A stretch of DNA of 64,000 nt from Buttiauxella sp035271705 (lineage in GTDB: Bacteria > Pseudomonadota > Gammaproteobacteria > Enterobacterales > Enterobacteriaceae). The stretch covers positions 13,451-77,450 of the forward strand of contig NZ_DATERI010000212.1 of the NCBI RefSeq assembly GCF_035271705.1. Direction: 5' to 3'. The notes beneath the pieces are model-generated. The model searched no databases. It had not been told where the DNA came from and saw nothing but the letters and a program-made list of their open reading frames with translations. Positions 8,826-17,264 of the stretch are shown in pieces. The translations under genes and the position numbers were made by a program. Position 1 is the stretch's first letter; each line of letters starts with the position of its first letter.

Positions 8826-8946
8826 TATACCCATCATACTTCAAGCCGCAGGGGTGTTGCTGCACTCACTCACCCCAGTCATCCAGTAAGCTCCTGGAGA
8901 TTCACTCCTTTGCCGCCTACCTACAACTCGAATTATTTAGGGTATA
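8826..8946 (-). repeat. ERIC element between ackA and pta
   Basis: About 121 bases from TATACCC to GGTATA, matching the ERIC consensus in the orientation opposite to the plus strand. It contains the ERIC cores TAAGCTCCTGGAGATTCACT and CACTCACCCCAG. It ends 17 bases before the pta start codon and is transcribed as part of the ackA-pta mRNA, where it can fold into a long hairpin. Confidence 0.93.
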
Positions 8947-8971
8947 GCCTTTACAGGACTCAGAAAACAAC

Positions 8972-8993
8972 ACCGCCAGCGAAGGCTGGCGGT
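8972..8993. other. Stem-loop downstream of ackA
   Basis: Perfect nine-base stem ACCGCCAGC / GCTGGCGGT with a GAAG tetraloop in the ackA-pta spacer. There is no T-run, so a role in partial termination or RNA stability of the upstream ackA segment is only an inference. Confidence 0.6.
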
Positions 8994-9001
8994 AAGGAGA
9001 A

Positions 9002-10204
9002 TCACGCGGTCAGGCGAGATGCATCCTGAGCAATAACCAGTTCTTCGTTGGTCGGAATGACCACTGCAGGACGGGTACCCTCTTTGTTGATAAAGCCAGA
9101 CTTGCCGAAACGAGCAGCCAGGTTACGTTCGTGGTCAACTTCAAAGCCCAGAACGCCCAGTTTGCCCAGAGTCAGTTCACGTACCATCGCAGCGTTTTCA
9201 CCGATACCACCGGTGAATACAACTGCGTCCAGACGACCATCCATCAGCGCAGTGTAAGAACCGATATATTTCGCCAGGCGGTGGCAGAAGACGTCCATTG
9301 CACGTTTAGCGTCTGCTTTAGTCAGATAGTTGTCTTCAACATAACGGCAGTCGCTGGTCACTTCGGTCAGACCCAACAGGCCAGATTCTTTGGTCAGCAT
9401 TTTGTTGATGTCATCAATGCTCATGCCCAGGGAATCGTGCAGGTGGAAGATAATCGCAGGATCGATGTCACCAGAACGAGTCCCCATCACCAGACCTTCC
9501 AGTGGAGTCAGACCCATAGAGGTGTCAACACACAGGCCGTTACGGATAGCAGAAACAGAACCACCGTTGCCCAAGTGGCAAGTGATGACGTTCAGCTCTT
9601 CTACCGGTTTGTTCAGCATTTTCGCGGCTTCTTGAGTCACATAGAAGTGGCTAGTGCCGTGTGCGCCGTAGCGACGAACGCCGTGCTCTTTGTACAGTTT
9701 GTACGGCAGAGCATAGAGATAGGATTCTTCTGGCATGGTCTGATGGAATGCAGTGTCAAACACAGCAACGTTTTTATCAGCCAATTTAGGGAAGGATTTC
9801 AGTGCTTCCGCGATACCAATCAGGTGCGCTGGGTTATGCAGCGGTGCAAAAGAAGAAGAATCTTTGATGCCCTGAATCACGGTTTCGTCGATAATGACGG
9901 AGCTGGTGTACTTCTCGCCACCGTGAACAATACGGTGACCGATAGCGGTCAGCTGCTCGGACAATTCAGGTTTTTGTGCCAGAATGGTATTAACCATAAA
10001 GTTAAGAGCTTCGCTGTGAGCGGCGCCTGCACCCAAAGCCGCTTCTTGTTTACCGCCATCCATTTTCCACTTGATACGTGCTTCAGGAAGATGGAAACAC
10101 TCGGCTAAACCAGAGAGGTACTCGTCACCATTTACCGCATTAATAATTGCGAATTTCAGTGATGAGCTACCGCAGTTCAGAACCAGTACTAGCTTACTCG
10201 ACAT
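9002..10204 (-). CDS. ackA: Acetate kinase AckA
   Basis: Transfers phosphate from acetyl phosphate to ADP, giving acetate and ATP; works in both directions with Pta. The 400 residues equal the E. coli length. Visible family signatures are the N-terminal VLNCGSSSLKFA (8-19), the GHRIVHGGE segment, the CHLGNGGS nucleotide loop and a C-terminal GGIGENA. The mRNA around the start codon (CC AUG UCG A) is complementary to nine bases of the predicted SdhX RNA at 53894-53902. pta lies downstream on the same strand. A 334-base gap separates it from the divergent yfbV. Confidence 0.97.
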   Translation of the reverse strand: MSSKLVLVLNCGSSSLKFAIINAVNGDEYLSGLAECFHLPEARIKWKMDGGKQEAALGAGAAHSEALNFMVNTILAQKPELSEQLTAIGHRIVHGGEKYTSSVIIDETVIQGIKDSSSFAPLHNPAHLIGIAEALKSFPKLADKNVAVFDTAFHQTMPEESYLYALPYKLYKEHGVRRYGAHGTSHFYVTQEAAKMLNKPVEELNVITCHLGNGGSVSAIRNGLCVDTSMGLTPLEGLVMGTRSGDIDPAIIFHLHDSLGMSIDDINKMLTKESGLLGLTEVTSDCRYVEDNYLTKADAKRAMDVFCHRLAKYIGSYTALMDGRLDAVVFTGGIGENAAMVRELTLGKLGVLGFEVDHERNLAARFGKSGFINKEGTRPAVVIPTNEELVIAQDASRLTA

Positions 10205-10538
10205 GGAAGTACCTACTTTTATACGTGGCTAAAAAAACGTCAGTTAGTCTCTCAGCGTAGCGCATGATGAGCCTGACATTTATGATTAACGTCATGCCAG
10301 GAGTGTTTTTTTGGCATGGCGAATAAATACTCTAGATTTTACGCTATTTTGCGCGATTTTTGTGCAATGGCGAACAGAGCAAAAATTTGACAACCTGCGG
10401 TTTCCCTTCACGGCCATCAAGGCCGGCACAGGATACCTGATTGCTATGGTTAAAGACAAAAGATTTTGAACCATGTAATTTAGAGTTGTTAAATTGCACA
10501 AAAATTTTATTTTTTATATGTGAAGTTGAGGTAAAGCC
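10205..10538. promoter_or_regulatory. Divergent ackA/yfbV control region
   Basis: A 334-base gap without a credible gene, AT-rich near yfbV. It must hold the promoters of both ackA (minus) and yfbV (plus). I see T-rich and TTGACA-like stretches (for example TTGACA at 10388-10393) but cannot assign promoter elements securely. Confidence 0.5.
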
Positions 10539-10994
10539 ATGTCGACACCCCAAAATAGCCACGCAAGCTGGTTCAGTATGTTCAGCCGTGGGCAACACTA
10601 TTCAAAGACCTGGCCTGTTGATAAACGCCTCGCGCCTATCTTTGTAGAAAATCGTGTGATCCGCGCCACGCGTTTTGCCATTCGCTTTATGCCTCCCCTC
10701 GCTGTGTTCACGCTGACCTGGCAGATTGCACTTGGCGGCCAACTTGGCCCTGCAGTTGCCACCGCTTTATTCGCCTGTAGTCTGCCGATGCAGGGTTTAT
10801 GGTGGTTAGGTAAGCGTTCCGTAACGCCACTTCCACCCACCATTTTGAGCTGGTTCTACGAAGTGCGAGGCAAATTGCAAGAAGCAGGACAGGCGTTATC
10901 GCCTCTTGAAGGCAAGCCAGACTACCAGGCACTGGCAGAAGTTTTGAAACGTGCGTTCAAGCAGTTGGATAAAACTTTTCTGGATGATTTGTAA
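10539..10994 (+). CDS. yfbV: UPF0208 membrane protein YfbV
   Basis: Small inner-membrane protein of 151 residues, the same length as in E. coli, with two hydrophobic segments at about 48-65 and 69-88 separated by a tight turn, and a charged C-terminal region ending KTFLDDL. In E. coli, YfbV has been implicated in insulating the Ter macrodomain from flanking chromosome; the biochemical activity is unknown. A short hairpin (CGCAGGA / TCCTGCG) lies between its stop and yfbU, so expression of the two may be partly uncoupled. Confidence 0.93.
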   Translation: MSTPQNSHASWFSMFSRGQHYSKTWPVDKRLAPIFVENRVIRATRFAIRFMPPLAVFTLTWQIALGGQLGPAVATALFACSLPMQGLWWLGKRSVTPLPPTILSWFYEVRGKLQEAGQALSPLEGKPDYQALAEVLKRAFKQLDKTFLDDL

Positions 10995-11065
10995 AATCCC
11001 TGCCATTACGCATATAAAGAAGGATATTTTTCGCAGGATTCTTCCTGCGCAACAGGAGCTAAGAA

Positions 11066-11560
11066 ATGGAAATGACTAACGCCCAGCGTCTGATTTTATC
11101 TAATCAGTACAAAATGATGACCATGCTCGACCCGGATAATGCCGAGCGTTATCGTCGCCTGCAAACGATTATTGAGCGTGGCTACGGCCTGCAAATGCGC
11201 GAACTTGATCGTGAATTTGGTGAGCTGACGGAAGAAACCTGCCGCATGGTTATCGACATCATGGAGATGTATCACGCGCTGCATGTCTCCTGGACCAATC
11301 TGAAGGACAACCAAGAAATCGACGAACGTCGTGTGACTTTCCTTGGCTTTGATGCGGCTACCGAAGCTCGTTTCCTGGGCTATGTTCGCTTTATGGTAAA
11401 CATCGAAGGTCGTTATGCTCATTTTGATGCGGGTACTCATGGCTTCAATGCGCAGACCCCAATGTGGGAAAAATATCAGCGCATGTTGAAAGTCTGGCAG
11501 TCTTGTCCACGTCAGTACCATTTAAGTGCGAACGAGATCGCGCAAATTATTAATGCCTGA
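11066..11560 (+). CDS. yfbU: UPF0304 protein YfbU
   Basis: Soluble all-helical protein of unknown function, 164 residues as in E. coli, very strongly conserved (start MEMTNAQRLILSNQYKMM). It contains many charged residues and no membrane segment or signal peptide. An AACAGGAGCTAAG ribosome binding site precedes the ATG. hxpA follows 13 bases later, so the pair is likely co-transcribed. I can add nothing about its role beyond conservation and context. Confidence 0.94.
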   Translation: MEMTNAQRLILSNQYKMMTMLDPDNAERYRRLQTIIERGYGLQMRELDREFGELTEETCRMVIDIMEMYHALHVSWTNLKDNQEIDERRVTFLGFDAATEARFLGYVRFMVNIEGRYAHFDAGTHGFNAQTPMWEKYQRMLKVWQSCPRQYHLSANEIAQIINA

Positions 11561-11573
11561 GGGGAGATGCGCC

Positions 11574-12233
11574 GTGAAGTGCAAAGGTTTCTTGTTTGAT
11601 TTGGATGGGACGCTGGTTGACTCTCTGCCAGCAGTCGAGCGAGCCTGGATAAACTGGGCAACACGATTCGATATTTCGCCACAGGAAGTTTTAGGCTTCA
11701 TTCACGGTAAACAGGCGATCACTTCGTTACGTCACTTTATGGCGGGCGCGTCTGAAGAAGAGATCCAGCAGGAGTTTTTGCGTCTCGAAAAAATCGAGTC
11801 TGAAGATACCGACGGTATTGTGGCGTTGCCTGGTGCCGTTGAACTGCTGACTCATTTGAACGAAGCGGGTATTGCGTGGGCTATCGTGACCTCGGGTTCT
11901 TTTCCGGTCGCTTCTGCTCGCCGTGTGGCGGGTGGGTTACCGAAGCCTGAGGTTCTGGTTACCGCTGAACGCGTTGCTCGCGGGAAACCAGAGCCTGATG
12001 CTTACTTGCTCGGTGCGCAACTGCTCGGTTTAGAGCCAGAAGAGTGCGTGGTGGTGGAAGATGCCCCAGCAGGCGTGTTGTCAGGTTTGGCAGCGGGCTG
12101 CCATGTGATTGCAGTCAATGCCCCAGCGGATACGCCGCGCCTTGAACATGTCGAATATGCTTTGCATTCACTGACTGAGCTTCTGGTGCAAAAATTGCCA
12201 GATGACACTGTCGAGGTGTTTAGAAAACACTAA
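11574..12233 (+). CDS. hxpA: Hexitol phosphatase HxpA (YfbT), HAD family
   Basis: Haloacid-dehalogenase-type sugar phosphatase; the E. coli enzyme acts on hexitol phosphates and related sugars in the cytoplasm. From the GTG at 11574 it has 219 residues, near the E. coli 216. GTG is chosen because GAGGGGAG lies just upstream and the protein then begins with the HAD motif (F8-D9-L10-D11-G12-T13); an ATG at 11526 would sit inside yfbU. Motif II is VTSG, motif III lysine is in RGKPEPD, and the acidic motif IV is VVEDAPAG. A terminator follows directly. Confidence 0.93.
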   Translation: MKCKGFLFDLDGTLVDSLPAVERAWINWATRFDISPQEVLGFIHGKQAITSLRHFMAGASEEEIQQEFLRLEKIESEDTDGIVALPGAVELLTHLNEAGIAWAIVTSGSFPVASARRVAGGLPKPEVLVTAERVARGKPEPDAYLLGAQLLGLEPEECVVVEDAPAGVLSGLAAGCHVIAVNAPADTPRLEHVEYALHSLTELLVQKLPDDTVEVFRKH

Positions 12234-12246
12234 ACACATGATTTAG

Positions 12247-12269
12247 CCCCGCGATAGCGGGGTTTTTTT
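12247..12269 (+). terminator. Rho-independent terminator after hxpA
   Basis: Six-base GC stem CCCCGC / GCGGGG with a GATA loop followed by seven T residues, 13 bases after the hxpA stop codon. Confidence 0.94.
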
Positions 12270-12312
12270 ATGGCATGATTTTTCTCCCAGAGACAACTCA
12301 TAAGGATTTGTT

Positions 12313-14145
12313 TTGAACTCGGAACTCATTTGGGTTTTATCGCTGCTAGCAATCGCAGTGGTGTTGTTTGCCACTGGAAAAGTGCGTATGGATGCGGTCG
12401 CATTGTTTGTCATTATTGCCTTTGTCCTCAGCGGCACACTCACACTTAACGAAGCCTTCTCCGGCTTTAGCGACCCCAACGTCATTCTTATTGCTGCGCT
12501 ATTTATTATTGGCGATGGCCTGGTGCGCACCGGTGTTGCCTCCAAAATGGGTTCCTGGTTGGTGGACATGGCAGGCAGCAGCGAAACCAAAATGCTTGTT
12601 TTACTGATGCTCACCGTGGCAGGACTGGGCGCGTTTATGAGTTCGACGGGCGTGGTGGCCATTTTTATCCCCGTGGTCCTCAGCGTTTCGATGCGCATGA
12701 AAACATCACCATCACGCTTAATGATGCCCTTAAGTTTTGCGGGCCTGATAAGCGGCATGATGACGCTGGTCGCCACACCGCCAAACCTGGTGGTAAACAG
12801 CGAACTGTTACGTGAAGGTTTGCAGGGCTTCCAGTTCTTTAGCGTCACGCCTATTGGACTGGTTATTTTGCTGTTGGGCATTGGTTACATGCTCATCGCA
12901 CGTTTTGCGTTAAGCGGGCATAACAAAGACGACGGTAAACAAAACTGGCGACGCCGTACTTTTCGCGATTTGATCAAAGATTATCGTCTGACGGGGCGTG
13001 CGCGGCGTCTGGCTATTCGTCCCGGTTCGCCAATGGTGGGTCGACGTCTGGATGATTTAAAATTGCGTGAGCGTTATGGCGCGTACGTCATCGGCCTTGA
13101 GCGCTGGCGTAAATTCCGCAGGGTTATTGTCAATGTCACGGCGACTACAGAGTTTCGCGCACGTGATGTCTTGTTGATTGATATGTCTGCCTCTGAAGTC
13201 GATTTGCGTGAATTTTGTCACGAGCAGATGCTTGAACCGATGGTCCTGCGCGGTGAGTATTTCTCGGATCAGGCGCTGGATGTTGGCATGGCTGAAGTTT
13301 CATTGATCCCTGATTCAGAATTGCTTGGCCAAACGATTCGTGAAATTGGTTTTCGTACACGCTATGGCCTGAATGTCGTGGGGTTACGCCGCAATGGCGA
13401 AGTGATGGACGGGCTGCTGGTGGACGAGTCCTTGCAACTGGGTGATATTTTGCTGGTAGTGGGTGACTGGAAGCTTATCAGCCAATTACAGCAGAAAGGC
13501 CGCGATTTCCTGGTACTCAACTTACCGGTGGAAGAGGGCGAGGCATCGCCTGCTCACAGTCAGGCACCCCATGCTATTTTCTGTCTGGCGCTGATGGTTG
13601 CGCTCATGCTGACTGACGAAATTCCGAATACGATTGCTGCGATGATCGCCTGTTTACTGATGGGTAAATTCCGCTGCATCGATATGGAAAGTGCTTATAA
13701 AGCGGTGCATTGGCCGAGCATTATCTTGATTGTCGGGATGATGCCTTTTGCGCTTGCATTGCAAAAAACGGGTGGCGTAGATTTGATAGTGAACGGACTG
13801 ATGCGGATGGGCGGTGGTTACGGCCCCTATCTGATGCTGATTTGCCTGTTTGTGATGTGTGCCGCGATTGGCCTGTTTATCTCTAACACGGCGACAGCTG
13901 TGCTGATGGCGCCAATTGCCCTGGCTGCGGCAAAAACTATGGGGGTCTCGCCTTATCCGTTCGCCATGATTGTCGCACTTGCCGCGTCTGCTGCGTTTAT
14001 GACACCCGTTTCATCGCCAGTGAATACTCTGGTTCTGGGGCCGGGGAATTATAAGTTCAGTGATTTTGTGAAAATGGGCGTGCCATTTACCGTGATTGTG
14101 ATGGTGGTGAGTGTGGTGATGGTGCCGATGCTGTTTCCATTCTAA
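12313..14145 (+). CDS. yfbS: SLC13/DASS-like transporter YfbS with TrkA-C domains
   Basis: Inner-membrane protein of 610 residues, the E. coli length. N- and C-terminal halves are hydrophobic arrays (about 3-200 and 415-610) of the divalent anion:sodium symporter type, and the middle (about 220-400) holds two TrkA-C-like regulatory domains, recognisable from the repeated pattern RPGSPMVGRRLDDL ... LGQTIREI. Conserved substrate-helix tips STGVV, SNTAT and TPPNL/SPVNTL are visible. The start is a TTG at 12313 with AAGGA six bases upstream. The transported substrate is unknown. Its stop codon abuts a long ERIC element. Confidence 0.92.
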   Translation: MNSELIWVLSLLAIAVVLFATGKVRMDAVALFVIIAFVLSGTLTLNEAFSGFSDPNVILIAALFIIGDGLVRTGVASKMGSWLVDMAGSSETKMLVLLMLTVAGLGAFMSSTGVVAIFIPVVLSVSMRMKTSPSRLMMPLSFAGLISGMMTLVATPPNLVVNSELLREGLQGFQFFSVTPIGLVILLLGIGYMLIARFALSGHNKDDGKQNWRRRTFRDLIKDYRLTGRARRLAIRPGSPMVGRRLDDLKLRERYGAYVIGLERWRKFRRVIVNVTATTEFRARDVLLIDMSASEVDLREFCHEQMLEPMVLRGEYFSDQALDVGMAEVSLIPDSELLGQTIREIGFRTRYGLNVVGLRRNGEVMDGLLVDESLQLGDILLVVGDWKLISQLQQKGRDFLVLNLPVEEGEASPAHSQAPHAIFCLALMVALMLTDEIPNTIAAMIACLLMGKFRCIDMESAYKAVHWPSIILIVGMMPFALALQKTGGVDLIVNGLMRMGGGYGPYLMLICLFVMCAAIGLFISNTATAVLMAPIALAAAKTMGVSPYPFAMIVALAASAAFMTPVSSPVNTLVLGPGNYKFSDFVKMGVPFTVIVMVVSVVMVPMLFPF

Positions 14146-14345
14146 TCCCCTTCATACTTGAAGCTGCATCTTTGTTGGCTACGTTATTCGGCTCATCCAT
14201 GAGCCTCACCCCTTTGGGGCCGCTAAAAATAGCGTTCAAATCTGCTCCGGGCAGATTTGTCACAAACCCCAGTCACTTACTTATGTAAGCTCCTGGGGAT
14301 TTGCTCTCTTGCCGCTTCAATGCAACTCCAATTATTTTGGGGATT
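14143..14345 (-). repeat. Long ERIC element with about 70-bp internal insertion
   Basis: About 200 bases filling the whole yfbS-yfbR gap. Both ends and the core (ATGTAAGCTCCTGGGGATTT) match ERIC, but between the CCCCAGTCACTTACT side and the GGCTACGTTATTC side lies an extra stretch of about 70 bases. The same stretch is present in the copy at 19399-19599. The element starts on the yfbS stop codon and ends two bases from the yfbR stop codon. Confidence 0.92.
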
Positions 14346-14347
14346 TA

Positions 14348-14947
14348 TTACAATGGCGAATCCTGGCTAATTTCATCGAGCGAAAGCTGGAAGCTCGGTA
14401 CAAAAACAGTCATGAAATAGTCCATCTCTTCGCTGTGGCGGTCCGATAGCGTTTTCTCGAGGCGGCTCTTTGCCAGTAAGAATTCATTGTTTCCCGCAGA
14501 AAGTTCTTCCAGGCACTTCAGGTAAGCGCATAACGCATCAGCCTGTTTGACGATGGCTCGCTCTTCATCACTACTTTGATGTTCATCGATAAGCGGCGCC
14601 CAAATATCGCGTAACTCTTCTGGCACCATATCGATCAATTTCTGCTGGGCAATTTTCTCGATAGCTTTGTATTCATGGGCTATTTGCGAGTTGAAATATT
14701 TCACCGGAGTCGGCAGGTCACCGGTCAGCACTTCACTGACATCGTGATACATCGCTAATAGCGCGACATGCTCGGCGTTGATCTGGCCGTTAAATTTGCG
14801 GTTCTTTATCACGGCTAAGGCATGGGCGACCATCGCGACTTGTAGGCTATGCTCCGAAACATTTTCGGTCCGCACATTGCGCATTAGCGGCCAACGGTTG
14901 ATTAATTTCAGACGTGAAAGGTGGGCAAAAAAATGGCTCTGACTCAT
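14348..14947 (-). CDS. yfbR: 5'-deoxynucleotidase YfbR
   Basis: HD-domain phosphohydrolase that removes the 5'-phosphate of deoxyribonucleoside monophosphates, acting in dNTP salvage. From the ATG at 14947 (MSQSHFFAHL) it is 199 residues, as in E. coli; an ATG 27 codons upstream is ignored because the family starts here. Metal ligands H33, H68-D69 and D137, and the substrate-contacting R18-W19, sit at the E. coli positions. It reads toward yfbS and is downstream of alaA on the same strand, about 100 bases away. Confidence 0.95.
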   Translation of the reverse strand: MSQSHFFAHLSRLKLINRWPLMRNVRTENVSEHSLQVAMVAHALAVIKNRKFNGQINAEHVALLAMYHDVSEVLTGDLPTPVKYFNSQIAHEYKAIEKIAQQKLIDMVPEELRDIWAPLIDEHQSSDEERAIVKQADALCAYLKCLEELSAGNNEFLLAKSRLEKTLSDRHSEEMDYFMTVFVPSFQLSLDEISQDSPL

Positions 14948-15044
14948 AGATACACTCGGGGTCTGTAGGGCGGGTAAGCAGAACGTTACCCGCCGAGAAA
15001 GCGGTGGACCCAGCTTACGCTTATCCACCTTTTCAGGCTAAAAA

Positions 15045-16259
15045 TTACTGCTGGTAGTGACCCAGGAAGCGACCAAATTTATTGATAGCCATCTCCAGCT
15101 CATCAACGCGCGGTAAGGTGACAATGCGCACATGATCAGGCCACGGCCAGTTAAACGCAGTCCCTTGAACCAATAGCACTTTTTCCTGTAATAAAAAGTC
15201 TAGCACCATTTTTTGGTCGTCATGGATGTTAAAGCGCTTAGCGTCAATTTTAGGGAACATATACAGCGCACCGCGTGGCTTCACGCATGACACCCCCGGA
15301 ATATCGTTAAGCAGTTCCCAAGCACGGTTACGCTGCTCGTACAGGCGCCCGCCTGGAACGATAAATTCGCTGATGCTTTGATAACCACCCAGTGCGGTTT
15401 GAATGGAATGTTGCGCCGGAACGTTGGCACACAGGCGCATAGACGCCAGCATTTCTAGCCCTTCGATATAACCTTTCGCGTGTTTCTTCGGCCCATTGAG
15501 TACCATCCAACCCTGACGGAAGCCCGCCACGCGGTAGGTTTTGGACAAACCATTAAATGTCACGGTCAGCAGATCTGGCGCCAATGCTGCAATCGAATGG
15601 TGCTGCGCTTCGTCGTACAGAATCTTGTCGTAAATTTCATCAGCGAAAATAATCAAATTATGCTGACGCGCGATTTCAACAATCTCCAGCAACAGTTCCT
15701 TCGAGTAGACCGCACCGGTTGGGTTGTTGGGGTTGATTATCACGATACCGCGGGTACGAGGCGTGATTTTAGCGCGAATGTCATCAAGGTCAGGGAACCA
15801 GTCGGCAGTCTCATCACATAAGTAATGAACGGCTTTGCCACTGGAAAGCGAAACGGCTGCGGTCCATAAAGGATAATCAGGAGCCGGGACCAGCATCTCA
15901 TCACCGCTGTTCAACAATGCTTGCATGGATTGAACAATCAACTCAGAAACACCGTTGCCGATGTAGATATCTTCAACCGTCACGTCCCGCATTTCACGTG
16001 CCTGATAATGCTGCATGATGGCTTTACGTGCGGAGTAGAGTCCTTTTGAATCGCAATACCCCTGCGCTGTAGGCAGGTTACGAATCACATCGACAAGGAT
16101 TTCATCCGGGGCATCAAAGCCAAATGGCGCCGGGTTGCCAATATTCAGCTTGAGGACTTTATTCCCTTCTTCTTCGAGGCGCTTCGCCTCTTTAAGCACT
16201 GGGCCACGGATGTCATAACAGACGTTATCAAGTTTGCTGGATTTTTCGATTGGGGACAT
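15045..16259 (-). CDS. alaA: Glutamate-pyruvate aminotransferase AlaA
   Basis: PLP-dependent transaminase that makes alanine from pyruvate and glutamate in the cytoplasm. From the ATG at 16259 (MSPIEKSSKL) the protein is 404 residues, against 405 in E. coli; a further upstream ATG would add 23 residues absent from the family. Fold-type I motifs are clear: NPNNPTG before the PLP domain, FADEIYDKILYD with the PLP-contacting aspartate and tyrosine, the Schiff-base lysine in GLSKTYRVAGFRQGW, and the C-terminal substrate arginine in HVRIVTLPR. It is transcribed away from lrhA. Confidence 0.96.
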   Translation of the reverse strand: MSPIEKSSKLDNVCYDIRGPVLKEAKRLEEEGNKVLKLNIGNPAPFGFDAPDEILVDVIRNLPTAQGYCDSKGLYSARKAIMQHYQAREMRDVTVEDIYIGNGVSELIVQSMQALLNSGDEMLVPAPDYPLWTAAVSLSSGKAVHYLCDETADWFPDLDDIRAKITPRTRGIVIINPNNPTGAVYSKELLLEIVEIARQHNLIIFADEIYDKILYDEAQHHSIAALAPDLLTVTFNGLSKTYRVAGFRQGWMVLNGPKKHAKGYIEGLEMLASMRLCANVPAQHSIQTALGGYQSISEFIVPGGRLYEQRNRAWELLNDIPGVSCVKPRGALYMFPKIDAKRFNIHDDQKMVLDFLLQEKVLLVQGTAFNWPWPDHVRIVTLPRVDELEMAINKFGRFLGHYQQ

Positions 16260-17264
16260 GAACCTGACCTTAAATGTTAGCGCCACTTCCTGCCGTGGAA
16301 GCGACCAGGCAACAATGTACTCCTGCAACGCCTGGATTTGAAGGTTGTCGAAGCGCCAAAGAGGAATAAATCTTCAATTCTGAGACTCGAGGTAAAATCG
16401 ATTGAATGACTGTTTGGGAGCGTTATCTATTGTTGATTGCATGTAAAGCAATTAAAAATATAGCATACAAAACACTTAGCAATTACATAAACTACTTTAA
16501 TGTAAGTAATGTAGTGGGTGCTGCTATTCGAAATGAAAATTAAATTGAGTAATAGTTAAGGAAAATTGAATATTCATGCTGAAGGTTAAATGGAGTGCGT
16601 GAGCGTGAGTTAATAATATGTATATAAAAATAACCAGCTATGCGATTAATATAAACATAGAATAGAGTTAAGTTGCTTCTCTTTTAGCTTATAGAGTTTT
16701 GGGTATTTCGATGAATAAGTCATTGATGAGTGAATTAAAAAAGAGAATGAGATCAGATAATTCGCAACAAAAGTTATGAGTTACCGCTTTTTACGGTAAG
16801 ATACACTACCGGAAATGGTAGGTAGTATTTGCTATAAATAACACAACCCTATGTTTTGTTGAAGATTGGTTTGTCGGCGTTGTGTTGTTTCAATTGCCAA
16901 TGCTACGAAATGCCCTAAAAAAATTTTTTACCCAATCTACACTTGTTACTGCCATTAGTTGAATAAATAAACTCAATGCTGAATGGATTCAGAATAATTA
17001 CTCAGTTTTGATTGTGGTAATGACTCTGTTAAGACGAATGTTTGTATGTTGTTAAGGTCCGTATTATATCTTAGGTAAATGCGTTGCGTTATTGAATCGC
17101 ATTAGCCTGAGGGCATGTCAAATAAAAAAGTCAGAACGACTGTCTGGAAGACAGTGCTCCCCCGTGAGAGACGTTCTGTAAAAGGGAATTGCTTTATCTT
17201 TTTGATAAATCACAGCAATAAAACTAAGGCAGACTCGTAAGAGCAACCTACTAGTGAAAAAAAT
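16260..17264. promoter_or_regulatory. 1-kb non-coding region between alaA and lrhA
   Basis: About 1,005 bases, strongly AT-rich, with no convincing open frame. It contains a TTACCG / CGGTAA stem at 16780-16798, a CTACC / GGTAG stem near 16806-16822, and a strong nested hairpin at 17132-17178. E. coli has a comparably long lrhA upstream region. The AT-richness fits H-NS-type silencing or several promoters, but that is inference. Confidence 0.55.
17132..17178 (+). other. Nested hairpin in the lrhA leader
   Basis: An inner perfect stem ACTGTCT / AGACAGT with a GGA loop (17139-17155) sits inside an outer CAGAACG / CGTTCTG pair (17132-17138 and 17172-17178). It lies 87 bases before the lrhA start and so is probably part of the 5' untranslated RNA. 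Confidence 0.6.

Noticed and set aside
8809..8865. N-terminal extension of Pta by 19 residues
   Set aside because: The codons are ERIC sequence; the GTG at 8808 has the ribosome binding site and agrees with E. coli Pta.
9131..10108. A 325-codon open frame antisense to ackA
   Set aside because: Same mirror effect; no ribosome binding site and no domain.
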